A DNA stretch of 64,000 nucleotides. It comes from Cephalotrichum gorgonifer. Taxonomy: Eukaryota > Ascomycota > Sordariomycetes > Microascales > Microascaceae. Both the position numbers and the translations under genes were made by a program. Every line of letters starts with the position of its first letter. Positions within the stretch are counted from its first letter, which is position 1. The DNA is taken from positions 1,448,993 to 1,512,992 of the forward strand of contig ONZQ02000002.1 in NCBI GenBank assembly GCA_900312665.1. Direction: 5' to 3'. The notes under the pieces were generated by a model. The model did no database searches. It saw only the letters and a program-made list of their open reading frames with translations, and was not told where the DNA came from. This document shows positions 32,352-44,315 of this stretch, one piece after another.

Positions 32352-35300
32352 CTTTTCCGGAGTAAACTCCCCCAAGGAGAGAGCACTTGGTGTCGGTTAG
32401 GGCTGCCTGCTCACTCGATCCAAGCTCTGGAGCTGTTATCGAAGTCCCGGGTGGTAGTTGGCTGGGCAGTGTTCAAAATGTGTCCACGCAGGCGTGCAAA
32501 GGGACCATGGAGAGACGTGAGGTTTCGTGGTATGCTTTCAGAACCGTGGGAGTAGGTAGATGAATCGGACTTGGTCGTTGTTAAATGTCGTGTGAGATGG
32601 TGGGCGGAGAGACGAGGGAAAGCCTCGAGGGGGCAGTATTTACACCATGGAGACACGATGACGCAAAGGACGAAAGGTGCAGCAGGACAGTAGCGTGCTC
32701 ATATGACGGGACGTGAGAAGGGACCTGTGACGGTAGACGAAAATTAAACTTTAGTAGATGAATTGGATGCGGTCGCCAGGGCTACATGAGAGCACGTTGT
32801 TGTCTCGCCCTCTTGTTCCCTCTGCCCCTTCATCCAGGGTCAAGTCAAGGGTGGGGTCAATGTCGAGCTAAGGCGGGGCGACAAGTCCAAGTCCAGGGCG
32901 ACCGACAGCTTTATCGGAAGGGGAACATGAACAGGGCGATTAAGAGAGAAGTGCCGAGTCACGACTACTGGTTGTAGGTGACTCAGTCACACAATTTGAC
33001 ATGAGTGCCATCAGGAACGAAGCCGAGCCGAGGAAGGGAAGCCAAGGGAGAGAGAGAAGTGATGGAAGGGTTGGGGGTTATAGTAGTACAAAGTACATCC
33101 CTACCTTTTCAAGTACATTGCTCTGTTATGAAGGTGCTACCTATGGATCCCGAGACCAGGCGCGGGACCCGCGAACCTGCGGCGACCACAGTACCGGGAC
33201 CACCGAGAACTTGTCTCCCCCCCCAAAATAGTCGCTAGTTCGATACTTGCGCCCCCCGTCGAGATACCTTGGCGCCGTTTTTCGAGTACAAGTACTCGTT
33301 AACCGAACGCATGGCTGGCTGCATGACACGGGCTGGAGAGGTGGGAGCGACCGACCAGGGGACTTCCTTCCCGGGAGGGACTTCAACCTGCATGAGGAAA
33401 TGTGCCCAGGTCTTAGACTGCTTCGCCGCCGTGATTGGCTAGAGGTACCAAACTCTCTTCCCAATCGCGTTGCTCATCCCTTGGGGCAGCGTCTAATAGC
33501 GGTTTTAGCAGCCAACCAGGAAGAGCTTGGAACCTCCCAGAAAAAGATGCCATCCGATAACTTTCGCCTGACAGGTCGTCCATACATTGTACAGGGTGGG
33601 CGCCCTCCCGTTCCGCACACTTCTAGGATTGGCCACTCTAATACTCGCCAAGCTGATTGAAGCCCACCTTATTCGAGAGAATTGGGAGGATACGAGCAGT
33701 TAGCTTGGGGAATGCAGACGCCCGCCATTATGCATGCAGTACTAGCACAAACTTTCCGTCCAATGTACTCCGAACGGTGGGGACCCTCTGGACTTCCTGA
33801 CATCAGGTCCCGAGACCTCTGCCCCTCCCCAGCTCGTTGAAGTTGCTGATGTCTCATCTGGCTGCTCTTCACTCGCCGACAGGAAGACATTCACTACTCG
33901 TACTAATACATCTATTATTACGAATCACCCGTGCCTATGATTCTCACCCGGGTAGTCAGACACGCAAGACCTCCCAATCATGGCCCCTGAAATAAAGGGG
34001 GGAGGGGGCAGCCAAAGCCCCGACGCTGAGATTTGGTCACGATACTCTGGGGATGCAAGAAGCCGCCGTTTCTCATCACCTCAGAACTCGAGCTCGGGAG
34101 AGGTCTCTAGTCTTCCCGAATGGAGAGCGTCACCTTGCATGACTTGAATTGCGAGGTTACCTTTTGCCCAACTCGCTGGGCTCTGGTGACGAGGGTCTGG
34201 GTGCCTCGGGACTTCGGAACAACTTGAGACAGAAGGGACCAGTCAACTTGATGATTGAAGGCGGCCCCTGGGGTTGACGTAATTTCGGCGTCTTTCTCGA
34301 CTGGCCTAGTTCATCGAGGGTTGAGGAACGGCACGTAACATCACTAATCTAGGGATTTGGAACAGCGTTATATCATATTAGACAACACAAGGGAAGCACC
34401 AGTCTTAATGCTTAATGGGGCAGGCGCTATGATCCCGCTCCTATTGTTACTGCCAATTGCACGCAGCCGCCAGCACAAGCACACTCAAACCAACACACCG
34501 GCTCACCTATCCATCATGATTATGAGCGGTAAGTGAGGGACTAAGAACCCATAACCGAGGATGAGGCTGTCCGGGCACATGTGTAGACTATGGTGATATC
34601 ATCTTGGATCCCACGGTAGCCACGGCCTCAGCCGCCCCCACCCCCGGGTCTTCTCTCGTTGGCCCTATGCCTGGGCTGTAAGCTCTACCCCCGTGTTACG
34701 CTCCGAGAAAAGCGTCGACCCTGCCTAGTTTGTGCCAGGGTGGAAGCATCGCCGGAAGCGCACTGTGAGCTGCGTGTATGTCTCGTACGTGTGCTGCCAT
34801 ACGCCGTACGCTGGCAATAGCTCTCAATCCGGATGGGGGCGGGACGGATGCGCTTGAAGTTAGGCTAGGCGGAGAGCGGGTTCCAGATGAATGCTGCGTT
34901 GGGAGTCAAGTAAAAGCCGAGAAAAGATACAGTAGCACGAGAACTAGGACACCTAGTACGAAACCAAAGCGACTCCAAGTCATCCTTTACCTCAGCTAAA
35001 GGGATTTTCTTGGGTGGCGGAATGCATGTATGGGACCAAGCGCCCAGAGCAAGCGATTTCTCGGTTTATGGTCCTCGTCGGTCTGGGACTGGCACTCTTC
35101 ACCCGCCAGGGAGTTTGGAAGGGGGCATAAAGGAGTTGAAGTATGTAACCGCTCACCATGCATGCGTTGGCCACGCTGGCACGGAAACTACGCGGAATAT
35201 ATCAATAGTCACGCTGATCGAAGGGGGCCGTCAATGTGAGTCCTCGTTGCCCTGAATGAGTCCTGTTCGCCCTAATAAAATAGCTACCCGAGAGTTAGCG

Positions 35301-35461
35301 AGGCCGGACCATAGCCCTATTCTGACGCAGGGTGTCCTTACCATGGAGCTTTTGTTCATCCAGCTCATATCTTCTGGGTATATCATCTACGTCGCCATCC
35401 CGACACCTAGCAAACGCCTCAACAACATGTATCTCCCACCATCTCCCCAAATCCTAGTCGC
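32352..35461. other. Intergenic region, 3.1 kb
   Basis: No convincing gene. The left end is the lipase promoter. Several TAC-rich palindrome-like motifs occur (around 33085, 33284 and 33893). Frames at 33141-33660 and 34778-35255 lack coding bias. Confidence 0.5.
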
Positions 35462-35881
35462 TCACGAAATCTCCGCGTCGACCTCCATCGTATCCTCCTT
35501 GGCTCCCTTCGCAGGCTCCTTGACTGCCGCGGCATCTGTACAAGTTAGCACCCCATCCAAATCTCCCCCAGCCCCAGAGCACGTAACGCCCTCGTAAAAA
35601 TGAGACAACGAACCCTGCATCACAACCTCTCCCGCTGCCTCCAGCTTCCTCTTCAGCGCATGTTTGGCCATCTTCTCCAACTTCCTCTGCTTCTTCTTGC
35701 TCAGCGCCGCCCTCGGCCCGCTCGTGGGCAGCAGTCCGGGCCTAGCCCCCCTCGTGGTATCCGCGCGCGCCTCGCGGCTCTTGGGCTTCAGCGCGTTCTT
35801 GCGGGCGAGCTTGCGCGAGCTGGCCCTGCGGGTGCCGATGTGCTTGCGAGATTTCGCGTTCGGGTTCGCGACGTTGACCAT
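35462..35881 (-). CDS. ALB1: Ribosome-biogenesis factor Alb1-like
   Basis: Single-exon frame of 139 aa. The first half is very basic (KSRKHIGTRRASSRKLARKN). A conserved core follows, RPGLLPTSGPRAALSKKKQR with KLEKMAKHALKRKLEA, then an acidic Asp/Glu/Ala tail (KEDTMEVDAEIS). A Lys/Arg-rich N-terminus, a LL.TSGP...LS.KK.RKLEK motif and an acidic end are features of the fungal Alb1 family. These are shuttling pre-60S factors that work with Arx1 in nuclear export of the large subunit. The call is from pattern. The length agrees with known Alb1 proteins. No intron is needed. Confidence 0.7.
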   Translation of the reverse strand: MVNVANPNAKSRKHIGTRRASSRKLARKNALKPKSREARADTTRGARPGLLPTSGPRAALSKKKQRKLEKMAKHALKRKLEAAGEVVMQGSLSHFYEGVTCSGAGGDLDGVLTCTDAAAVKEPAKGAKEDTMEVDAEIS

Positions 35882-36400
35882 CTTGGGTTATTGGCTCCGT
35901 GAGCGGTTGCGCTAGCAGGGGTGTGTGGGTGATTCTTTGTCGTTCAGGTCGACCGTATTCTAGGTAAAATATAGGATTTTTGTCTGGAAAGGTAATGTTG
36001 AGGGTCCCGTTTGTGTGTTAATGCGACTTCGAGAAACCGAGAAGGCGGTGATGCAAAAAGAGCAGGACAAAAAAAATAATGGAGGGGCGGCTCCTGTGAC
36101 GATAAGATAAGGGAGGGGCCGCCGCCAATCCGGCCCCACCAGAAGACCACTTAACTGGGTGCGACGGAAACGCCGGTTCTGTCAAGCGATTTCGAATATT
36201 AATCTTATTTATTAGCTGACTTAAGCCAGTCTCAATATAAAATAGAGACGCCGAGTATACAGACCAGTATACGGATATATAACCAAAATTCCCAGTAGCG
36301 CCTCCTCCCGTTCCCGCATTCTCCTTTCGTAAATAGGCCCGTATGGACCAAAATGCCAGCTCCACGCCTACTCTTAAAACCATCCATCTCCCAGGACCCT
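35882..36400. other. Short intergenic region
   Basis: Holds the promoter of the Alb1-like gene and the 3' UTR of the Ytp1-like gene; A/T-rich around 36190-36250. No gene seen. Confidence 0.5.
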
Positions 36401-38005
36401 TCACCTCGCCTCACCGGCATCGCTAGTACCACCCACGAGCGTGCTCGGGGTCGCCACCCATTGTTCCTTTAAAAGCCTCGCGCTATCCCCCTCCTCGTCG
36501 TCGCTGACCAGCCCGTCAAGCTCGAACTCCTCTGCATCCTGCACCTGCTGGTCCTCCTTCCTGTCCTCGGGCACGTTGTGGCCGTAAATGTAGATGAGCA
36601 TGTTCGCGAATAGGAAGACCAAGAATGCGAGGGAATAAAGGATGAGAATGTAGGAGACGGGGACCATGCTCGAGCCGGCAACGAGGACCATCTGTTCTTC
36701 TGAAGAGCCCATGAAGAGGAAGCCCGCGGCATAGAGAAGCTGGGCGGATGTGTTAGAGTTGGTGCCAATCATCTAGAGTTTGGGGGTTGGGGTTGGGGAC
36801 TCCGATCACTTACAAAAACAGGGATGTACTGGAAACTGTTGACGCGACGCCCATCCTCGGAGACGCTCGTCGAATCCCTCAACACAAAGGCGATCTCGAC
36901 GATCCGAGATACCCCCGAGGCCATCAACGTGTACCCGAAAATCTTGTGAATCTCGGTGCTCGCGTCCAACGCCTGCGGATCCGCCGACATGGCCCACCCG
37001 GTCAGCACGAGGACGAAGCCCGGTACGAAATTCCTCTTCGGAGCCCCATCCCTGTCCCGGCTGAGCCAGATCCCCGCAAGACCCGCGCACCAGCAGACGA
37101 CGCCGAGCGCGGCGTGCTGCCAGTCGTTCTTCCGCCAATCCTCCCCCCACCTGAGCCCCGTAAAGGTGGTGAGGCAGCCCCCGGCAGCGATGAGCGCGCT
37201 CTCGTAAAACTCCTGTGACCTCCCCGAATTCCGGACCCAGACCTGACCCGCGATCAGGACAATGGTCAGCGCGATTCCGTACCCGATGAATGCACTGCCC
37301 ATGATGAAGTGCGTCGCGCACTGGCCCACGTGTTCGCCCTGGCAGAAGCCCAGTGCCGTGATGCCCCCGAAGACCATCTGCGCCCACGATAGCACGGGGA
37401 AGAGCTTCCCGAGGATTCCGTGCGCGGGCCTCACGACGCGTCGGATGCGCCCGTTGATGCCCCTCTCGAGGTGGAGCTTCAGGTAGATGCCCATGGCGAC
37501 CTGCGCGGCGAGGATGAAGAATAGGGGCGTCGCGAAGCGCGCGTGGGCGTTGTTGTGCCTAAACTGCCGGCCGCGGTGCATGTGGCCGAGGAAGTAGCCT
37601 AGTATGGTGACGGCGGTCGCGAGGACTTGGACGGGGACGTGCCAGCGGCTCTTGGCCATCTGTGGGCGTGTTAGTGGGACAGAGGGTACGGGCGGTGGAG
37701 GTCAAGGAGAAAGGAGGGCTGCGTACCCCGAAAACCATGCCGACGGGGTAGAGGATCCCGAAGGCGAGCACTTGGAGGAGTATGTGAATCCATAATATGG
37801 AGTCCTTGATTTGTTAGGTCAGCTATTAGCATACGATGGGTTTGGAGGTGTATCTGGTGCATACGATAGGGTCCGAGGAAATGGCGTGTCCCTCTTCTAT
37901 CTTATCTCCGTGGTCGCCGTGCGCCAGGGCAAGGGTGTAGAATGTTGAAGCTGCCAGCACGAGCCGAAGTGGCCGGGCCGCGGCGGCGCCGTTTTGTCGA
38001 GGCAT
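36401..38005 (-). CDS. YTP1: Ytp1-like multi-pass membrane protein
   Basis: Exons 38005-37865, 37804-37727, 37659-36814 and 36739-36401 give 467 aa with phase-0 introns. A signal peptide (LRLVLAASTFYTLALAHG) precedes a His/Asp-rich segment. About ten hydrophobic helices follow. The N-terminal DUF2427-like part (SILWIHILLQVLAFGILYP, then WHVPVQVLATAVTILGYFLG) has paired histidines (GHMHRG, NNAHARF, RPAHGILGK). The C-terminal Ytp1 domain has FIMGSAFIGYGIALTIVLIA and EIHKIFGYTLMASGVSRIVE. The conserved intramembrane histidines resemble cytochrome b561/ferric-reductase folds, so heme binding is possible. The tail is acidic (DGLVSDDEEGD). The function of the family is unknown; yeast Ytp1 has 459 residues. 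Confidence 0.8.
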
Positions 38006-38689
38006 GACGGCGGCGCGGAACTAGTGAATTATGGATCAACCAAGATATAGGTTGATTTTATAAGAGAAAAGGATTAGAAATTAGCGAGTAGCGACTCGCG
38101 AGTCCACTCGATTCAACCTCCTCAAGATGTTGTGAGCGGTGACATGCAGTGACCCTCGTGACAGAGGCAGCGCCAACGGGCGTCAGTGTGGGGAGTTGTC
38201 AAGCCCGCGGACGGGTCGGTCGCGTGACGGACCCGTGGGATAAATGTGGCTACGGACGCAAAATAGACCAAGCGAATGACTGCGCGCGCTTAGATCCTAG
38301 GACGGAATATGACGATTCGGAGGAGGCGGATAGAGCCGGTGGTTTTGAGGAAGGGGGGATGGAAAGCAAAAAGAGGGGAGAAAAATGCAAGGGAGGCTGC
38401 GGTCAGCAGATTCTGGGGATATCAAGAATGCATGGTCTGGTTGTCCGACCAGGCCGAGAACGAATTGTCGATAACCGCTGACGCCGGACTTCTTGGCAGC
38501 GACGGAAAGTATGGGTGGGAGCACCAATATTCCGACTTTCCGCGGCTTCCGTGACGCAAGCGATTAAGTGGGTCATGATATTACTGGCAACGCGGTTTAC
38601 ATGTAGCCAAGAAAGGCTGTGCCACTAAATATAGCTATGGATTATACCCTGCAGCTCTCTCCTGGCGGCAGTTGGATGAGATGGATTGC
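38006..38689. other. Ytp1 promoter region
   Basis: No gene on either strand. The right half leads into the kinase relic. Confidence 0.5.
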
Positions 38690-39152
38690 TGCATGTCTGC
38701 AAGCCCACGCACCAGGTTTTCGTCAGGCAGCTGACACAGGTCTTCTTACATGGCATCTGCGTATGTGGTTCACTGGCCGAACTTTGTGTCTTTGATCGAC
38801 CTGGAGTACATTGCTTATTCCTTGAGCGGGAGATTCATAAACTTCCTTTAGATCACTCTCAGCTACTAGCGGCGGATGACGGATCTGGACCTGGGGAAAC
38901 CGACGTCATTGAGACGAATGAGGGTGACAGCGACATTATCCCTGATGGCGGAGGAAACTTCTATCTCGAAAACTAGCCCATCGTGGAAACGCAGGCTTGG
39001 CACCACAACAACCCGCCACACCGAAACAGAAAGAGCCCAGTTGAAATCGATAGGAATGAGTTTTGAGGTTCAAGTGGTGTCGACTCCGGGATCGTTTAGA
39101 GGATGAGTATGTTTCTAAAGCTAGCCAAGAAGCAACGCGTTCTCGGGTGCAG
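38690..39152 (+). pseudogene. FunK1-type protein kinase relic (N-terminal region)
   Basis: Disordered pieces in order resemble the N-terminal part of fungal-specific FunK1 kinases: HQVFVRQLTQVFLHGICVCG followed by SLAELCVFDRPGV (family form REVF..Q.TRRF..G....G....LW.FDR.G). Then VIETNEGDSDIIPDGGGNFY-LEN, a stop, PIV, and MFLKLAKKQRV (family form EGELLKLAKERGV). A TAG follows LEN at 38974-38976, and reading requires frame changes. No catalytic HRD or DFG region is recognisable downstream. FunK1 genes are repetitive and often degenerate in accessory DNA of Pezizomycotina and Basidiomycota. Confidence 0.6.
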
Positions 39153-40409
39153 TCTCCCCCCGACTATTACAGATAATTTGAAAACAATACAAATAAATCT
39201 GCGTCAAGGTCTCGGTGAGGGCCATAAAGACACCAGGTTCCCTAGGATCCACCTTTGGAGGACGCATGAAGGTATCGAACAGGGAGCTGGTACTTGTCCT
39301 GCCTACGGACTGGCCCAATATATGAGAAACTGAAAGCTTCTTTACAATGTAGTCCTTGAGTGCGTCGTAACCCCCCACACTTGATATATCCCCCCAAGAT
39401 GAGCAAGATTCGCCAATGGAGCATTGGCAGTTGAACTCTCGCTTTGCAACATGGATCAGGGGACCTTCCAGAGTACTCAGTATTATAGAAGAATTTACTC
39501 CCGAATTTTACTCTCTTAAGCCCCTGACTGAAACTCTACGCTGAACTCTATTCCACCTCGTGGTTGGGGCAATCCGGATAGGGACTGACAGCTCGCCCAG
39601 AGCTCTGGACACAAGTCTGCAGCAAAATGATCCACGTGTTTCAAGAAGCCATTCTGTCAGAGAGTGGAACATGGGCGTGGTACAGAGTAGTATAGATGTA
39701 TAGACATGATAACCCTTGTTTTACGCCACCTCCAAGTAGAAGTATTCCTCCTACAGGCCCATCAACTCTCTCTGCTCTTGTCAAGGAGTCTTGACTGGGT
39801 TCGATTAAAATCGACTGTGGGCCTACGAAGAGCAAGTTCGCCCTTGCGAACCAAATGTTCTTCTCGTCCCATGGTTCATGGCGGACAAGATTTTGTGGTA
39901 GCACTGCTGATTGACAGATGATAATCTGTCATAATGATGGGTAGTTCCACGGGTTCTAATGTTTGTAGGCGTAGCGCCTTGCCAGGCCAGCGACGATGCT
40001 ACCACGGCTCCGACTGGACAGTAATAGTCCGGTCAATTGCGTCCAGTCAGATGGCAGCAGGAGCAGCCAATAAACGCGGGGTTATTGCCTTGGGGGGGAG
40101 CCTTTGTGTAAGATCTAACTGGCCCGAGCTCTTATCCTTTATCTCCTTATCCACGATTTTCTTCCCACCGAGCTCGCCGACCAAGAACCGACCTTGTTTC
40201 GAGGCATGCTTGAACCAGCATCGTCAATGTTGGTTTATTTTGCCTCTCCAATCACCACCGTGGCTCTTGCGACTTCCTTCTCTTAATAAACATGATATAT
40301 ACGTCACATAATAAACGTTAAAGCGCCATCGCAAGCTCCACAATTCTCACCCTCGGCATACTCCTACGCCGCCTTCACCCAGACCTCTCGGACGCCTCGC
40401 TACATCGGC
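39153..40409. other. Region between kinase relic and NADH kinase gene
   Basis: No intact gene. Plus-strand frames are broken by many stops and may be further decayed relic sequence. The last 130 bp are the leader of the NADH kinase gene. Confidence 0.45.
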
Positions 40410-41873
40410 ATGCATCGAATACCAGCTCTCCGGGTTCGGCTCTCCCGAGCTGGATCCCTAGCTTCTCCCATAACCGCCTCCATACCCTGCAAGCGCCTGC
40501 CCACATCAGCCTCCCACCGATCCTTCTCCTCGACAACTACGAGACCCGAGGTCCTCGACGTATCAACCCTGCCAGATCGCGTGGTCCCGAAATATGAGGA
40601 CAAGCCCAAGACTCACCTCCTTTCCCTCAAATGGCCCCGGCCACCGCAGAATGTCCTCATTATTCCAAAGCAGTGCGCCCCACACGTAACGGCGGCAGCC
40701 ATCTCCTTGGCGAAGTACCTGCACGGTAACTACCCCAACCTCAACCTCATATTCGAGCCGCGCGTCGCCTACGATATACACGAGTCCCTCCCCTTCCCAG
40801 TCTACACCACACACTACCTGACGGCGCACCTTCCGCCCAAGGTGGACGTCGTCACCACGCTAGGCGGCGACGGGACGATCCTGCGTGCCGCAAGCCTCTT
40901 CGGCCTGCAGGAGTCGGTGCCGCCCATACTGGCCTTCAGCATGGGCACGCTGGGGTTCCTAGGTGAGTGGAAGTTTGAAGAGTACAAGCGCGCGTGGAGG
41001 GAGGTATACATGAGTGGTAGTGGCGGGGTGTCCGTCGAGGACCTCCAGGGCCCGCACACCCAGACCGCGGCCTCAGAGAGATCCACAGAGGTCCCACCCC
41101 CGGTCGCGCCAGCTGGAGAGCCGTCGGGGTGGGATACAATCAGGGGACAGAGTCTTGGGGCGCACCGTGCCTCGAAGATGCTCCTCCGGCACCGCCTCAA
41201 GGTCGGGCTCTATGGCGCCGACGGGGAGAATCTAAACCGGATGCTCATGCCCGCGCCGTGCACCGACCCCGATCTCCGCCTCCCGGGTTCCCCGGAGTTG
41301 GATCCTGAGAGTGAGCTGGCGGCCCCTCCCAAGTCGATCCATGTCATCAACGAGCTGCTCATCCACCGTGGGCCGCACCCGCATCTCGCGATTATGGATA
41401 TCTACCTGAATAACCACTTCCTCACCGAGGCCGTGGCGGACGGCATCATCGCCTCGACCCCTACGGGCTCCACGGCCTACTCCCTTAGCGCGGGAGGCTC
41501 CATCGTCCACCCGCTCGTGAAGTCCATCCTCATCACCCCCATCTGCCCGCGCAGCCTCTCCTTCCGCCCTCTCGTAGTGCCGCTAAACACAAAGGTCTCG
41601 CTGAGGCTGAGCGAGAGGAACCGCGGCCGGGACGTCGAGATCAGCGTCGATGGGAAGAGGAGGGCGGGGGTTACGGTCGGGATGGAGATTCGCATCGAGG
41701 GCGAGGCGATTGTCCCGGCGGCCGGCGGGGGGTGGACGGGCGGCGTGCCTTGCGTTATTCGGGTGCCATCGAAAGAGCCGGACAGCGGAGTGGATGACGA
41801 TGGGTGGGTTGGGGGGTTGAATGGGTTGCTGAAGTTTAACTATCCATTTGGGGAGGCGCCTGGGGGGTCATAA
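40410..41873 (+). CDS. POS5: Mitochondrial NADH kinase (Pos5 type)
   Basis: Single-exon frame of 487 aa. Residues 1-45 form an Arg/Ser-rich, acid-free mitochondrial presequence (MHRIPALRVRLSRAG, then SHRSFSSTTTRP). The NAD-kinase domain starts at about residue 68 (LKWPRPPQNVLIIPK). It carries the GGDGT phosphate-binding motif (152-156), the INELLIHRG motif and the glycine-rich GIIASTPTGSTAYSLSAGGS loop. The C-terminal beta sandwich includes RDVEISVDGKR. A Ser/Pro/Ala-rich insert (about residues 205-250) separates the two lobes. The enzyme phosphorylates NADH (and NAD) with ATP to make NADPH in the mitochondrial matrix for antioxidant defence and Fe-S/arginine metabolism. The gene converges on the oxidoreductase gene with 188 bp between the stop codons. 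Confidence 0.9.
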   Translation: MHRIPALRVRLSRAGSLASPITASIPCKRLPTSASHRSFSSTTTRPEVLDVSTLPDRVVPKYEDKPKTHLLSLKWPRPPQNVLIIPKQCAPHVTAAAISLAKYLHGNYPNLNLIFEPRVAYDIHESLPFPVYTTHYLTAHLPPKVDVVTTLGGDGTILRAASLFGLQESVPPILAFSMGTLGFLGEWKFEEYKRAWREVYMSGSGGVSVEDLQGPHTQTAASERSTEVPPPVAPAGEPSGWDTIRGQSLGAHRASKMLLRHRLKVGLYGADGENLNRMLMPAPCTDPDLRLPGSPELDPESELAAPPKSIHVINELLIHRGPHPHLAIMDIYLNNHFLTEAVADGIIASTPTGSTAYSLSAGGSIVHPLVKSILITPICPRSLSFRPLVVPLNTKVSLRLSERNRGRDVEISVDGKRRAGVTVGMEIRIEGEAIVPAAGGGWTGGVPCVIRVPSKEPDSGVDDDGWVGGLNGLLKFNYPFGEAPGGS

Positions 41874-42061
41874 CTGGCGTCTTTCTTCTGGGCATTTCAG
41901 GGAGTAGTGGGTTTTCTTTTTGGGGTCTAAGATTTTTTTTTGCTTGGTTGAGATACCCCCATTTTGAACGGCGTTTGGCTCAACAATACTATCCCTGGAG
42001 ATAGAATCACATCCAAGTTTGGCTACCCATATATATACATTTGGTCTTGATTGTACGTGAT

Positions 42062-43227
42062 TTACAGCTTCACCTCGCGCCCACTCGTCGCACTCTCCCG
42101 TACGGCCTCAACGATCTTAAGAACATCCGCCGCCTGCTGAGCAGAGACGGGAATATCCTCTCTCTTCCCGCTCCTAATCGCCCCCGCGAAGCCCTCCAGC
42201 AAGGACCCGTAGCCGGCCGGGGGGACCGTGAAGGTCTCCTCTGCCATGCTCCCGTCCGGCTTCGCGACACACACAGTCCCGGGCTCCGGATCCACCCCGA
42301 ACGAGGGGTCGGTCACGGACCCGCCCTCGGAACGGAGGGTGGCCTCCTGCGGGTCCATGCCGTACTTCTTATACGAGCCGCCCGAACCACGGGCCCAGAA
42401 GCGCAGCTGCTTCGCCTCGGCGGACATGACGCCCGCGCGCACGTGCACCAGCAGGCCCGAGTCGTAGCTCAGGAGCGCAGTGAGGCTGTCCGGTGTGCCG
42501 TCAGCCCGCTGGCTGGGCATCTTGGCGTACACGGTCGCCGGGAGGCCGAAGAGCACGTAGACCTGGTCGAGGAGGTGGGAGCCGAGGTCGTACAGCAGGC
42601 CGCCGCCCTCGGAGGGGGGCAGGTCGGCCTTCCAGGTCCCCGTGGGGGCGTTGGGGCGGTAGCGGTCGAAGTGGGTCTCGAACTCGACGACGCGGTCGCC
42701 CAGCTTGCCCGAGGCGAGGAGCGACCGGACGGTGAGGAAGTCGACGTCCCACCGGCGGTTCTGGAAGACGCAGACGAAGCGGCCGGTCTCCTCGGAGATG
42801 CGCGCCAGGGTGGCGGCCTCGGCCGAGGTGGGGACGAAGGGCTTCTCGACGAGGACGTGCTTGCCGGCGCGGAGGGCGGCCTCGGTGAGCGCGAAGTGGG
42901 AGTTTGGAGGGGTGGTGACGATTATTATGTCGACTTCCGGGTCGGAGAGGAGGGGGTCTGTGGTGCGGTGGTGCTTGGCAGAGGGGTGGTCGAGGGGCGC
43001 GGAGGTGCCGGCGAGGGTGGGGGAGGCGGGTGGGTTGCGCTGGACGATGGAGTGGAGGGCTAGGTTGGCCGAGGCCTGGATGAAGGGGATGTGGAAGACT
43101 TTGGCGGAGAGGCTGGATTGTTTGTTAGCTTTGGCGCATTACGGTAGGGGGAGAACGAGAAAGAGGGAGAAGGCGATGCGAACCCGTAGCCTATGATACC
43201 GACGTTGAGGGGGCGGTTAGAAGACAT
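42062..43227 (-). CDS. Gfo/Idh/MocA-family NAD(P)-dependent oxidoreductase
   Basis: Exons 43227-43184 and 43112-42062 (intron GTTCGC...CTAAC...CCAG) give 364 aa. The Rossmann fold opens with LNVGIIGYGLSAKVFHIPF, with the dinucleotide-binding glycines split by the intron. It continues with VDIIIVTTPPNSHFALTEAA and the EKP motif (HVLVEKPFVPTS) whose Lys is catalytic in the family. The C-terminal alpha/beta domain contains DLGSHLLDQVYVLFG, where the His of SHLLDQ is the usual substrate-binding residue. It ends with ISGREVKL-type sequence (ATSGREVKL). Substrates in the family are sugars, inositols, dihydrodiols or biliverdin-like compounds. The substrate here is unknown, though the motif set resembles the fungal/yeast YMR315W- and YgjR-type cytosolic dehydrogenases. 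No targeting signal is seen. Confidence 0.85.
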
Positions 43228-44315
43228 TGTGTATTAACGTGATCGTGATGCGTGGCGAGTTAAGGGAAAAACGAGCGGGTGTGGTAAAAGGTTGGGGAAA
43301 CCGAGATGTAGTGAGGGAGGATGTAAGTGAATATGTATGTACGGATGAAGAGGAAGAAAGGTATTAGGGATGGGGAGCTTTTTAGCGATGAAGTCATCGG
43401 TTTACCATTAGAAATCAATTTCTCTCCTTCAACAATTATTTACCCCGCCACCCCGCCGTATACTCGTACGAGCAAACTTCTATTAAGCTACTGCTGCTCA
43501 AAAAAGCTCCGGAAAGAGCCCCCGGGGCAGACTTACACCAAAAAATGTTCCGTGGTACGGCCGAGTCTACCACGGAGCGGGGGCGGCTTCCTCGTGTACC
43601 CGCCTCAGCTTCCTCCTTTGATTCGCCCCAGAGAGGAAAAGAGGAGAATTCGCCGCGGACAGAACACCGAGACTGGTTCTCCGCTCTCGCCTGGACCTTC
43701 CCAGCAGCTTACTCATAATTTTTTTTGTAAACGTTCAACTGCGCCCCAGAATAATTTTAAGTTTGCGTTAGCGGGGAACCCATTCTCTGGTATTGCTCCC
43801 AGGAGCTTGTTTCGACCTATGAGCATGGCGGACCCAAGAAATTGGGTCTATTCTCTCCCCCCTGAGTGTACGAGTCGTGAAACCTGAAACATCCTGCTCT
43901 CATGTGTTGGAAACCCGAAAGTGCTACTACTTAGGACGATCTCCAATGCAAGCAAGGTAGCATGAACCGATCGACGGATTGAAGAGAAGAGAGAAAACAG
44001 CAAACGAAGTGGGTCTATCGTACAAACATCCAAGCCAATCCATGCCAAACCGAGCCAAATACCTAACCAAGCCAGAGATAGCCTCTCTGCAAAAGAACAC
44101 CAAACAGGTCCCATCCGTCTTTTTTGTCTTGTCCCTCCCGTCCCAGTACCATACCATACTCCAGAAGCCAGTCCTGTCCTGTCCCGTCCATTGTTCCAAA
44201 CCGATCCCTCCCAAGCCTAAGATTCTCCCAACCCAGATCCCATGAATCATATCCATCGTAAATAGTAATACACACCAGCCCAAAAACCGCGTAAACCGCG
44301 AGGAGATGGGCCCGG
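43228..44315. other. Intergenic region
   Basis: No convincing gene. Holds the oxidoreductase promoter on the left and the GPCR 3' UTR on the right. Overlapping frames on both strands lack coding bias. Confidence 0.5.
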
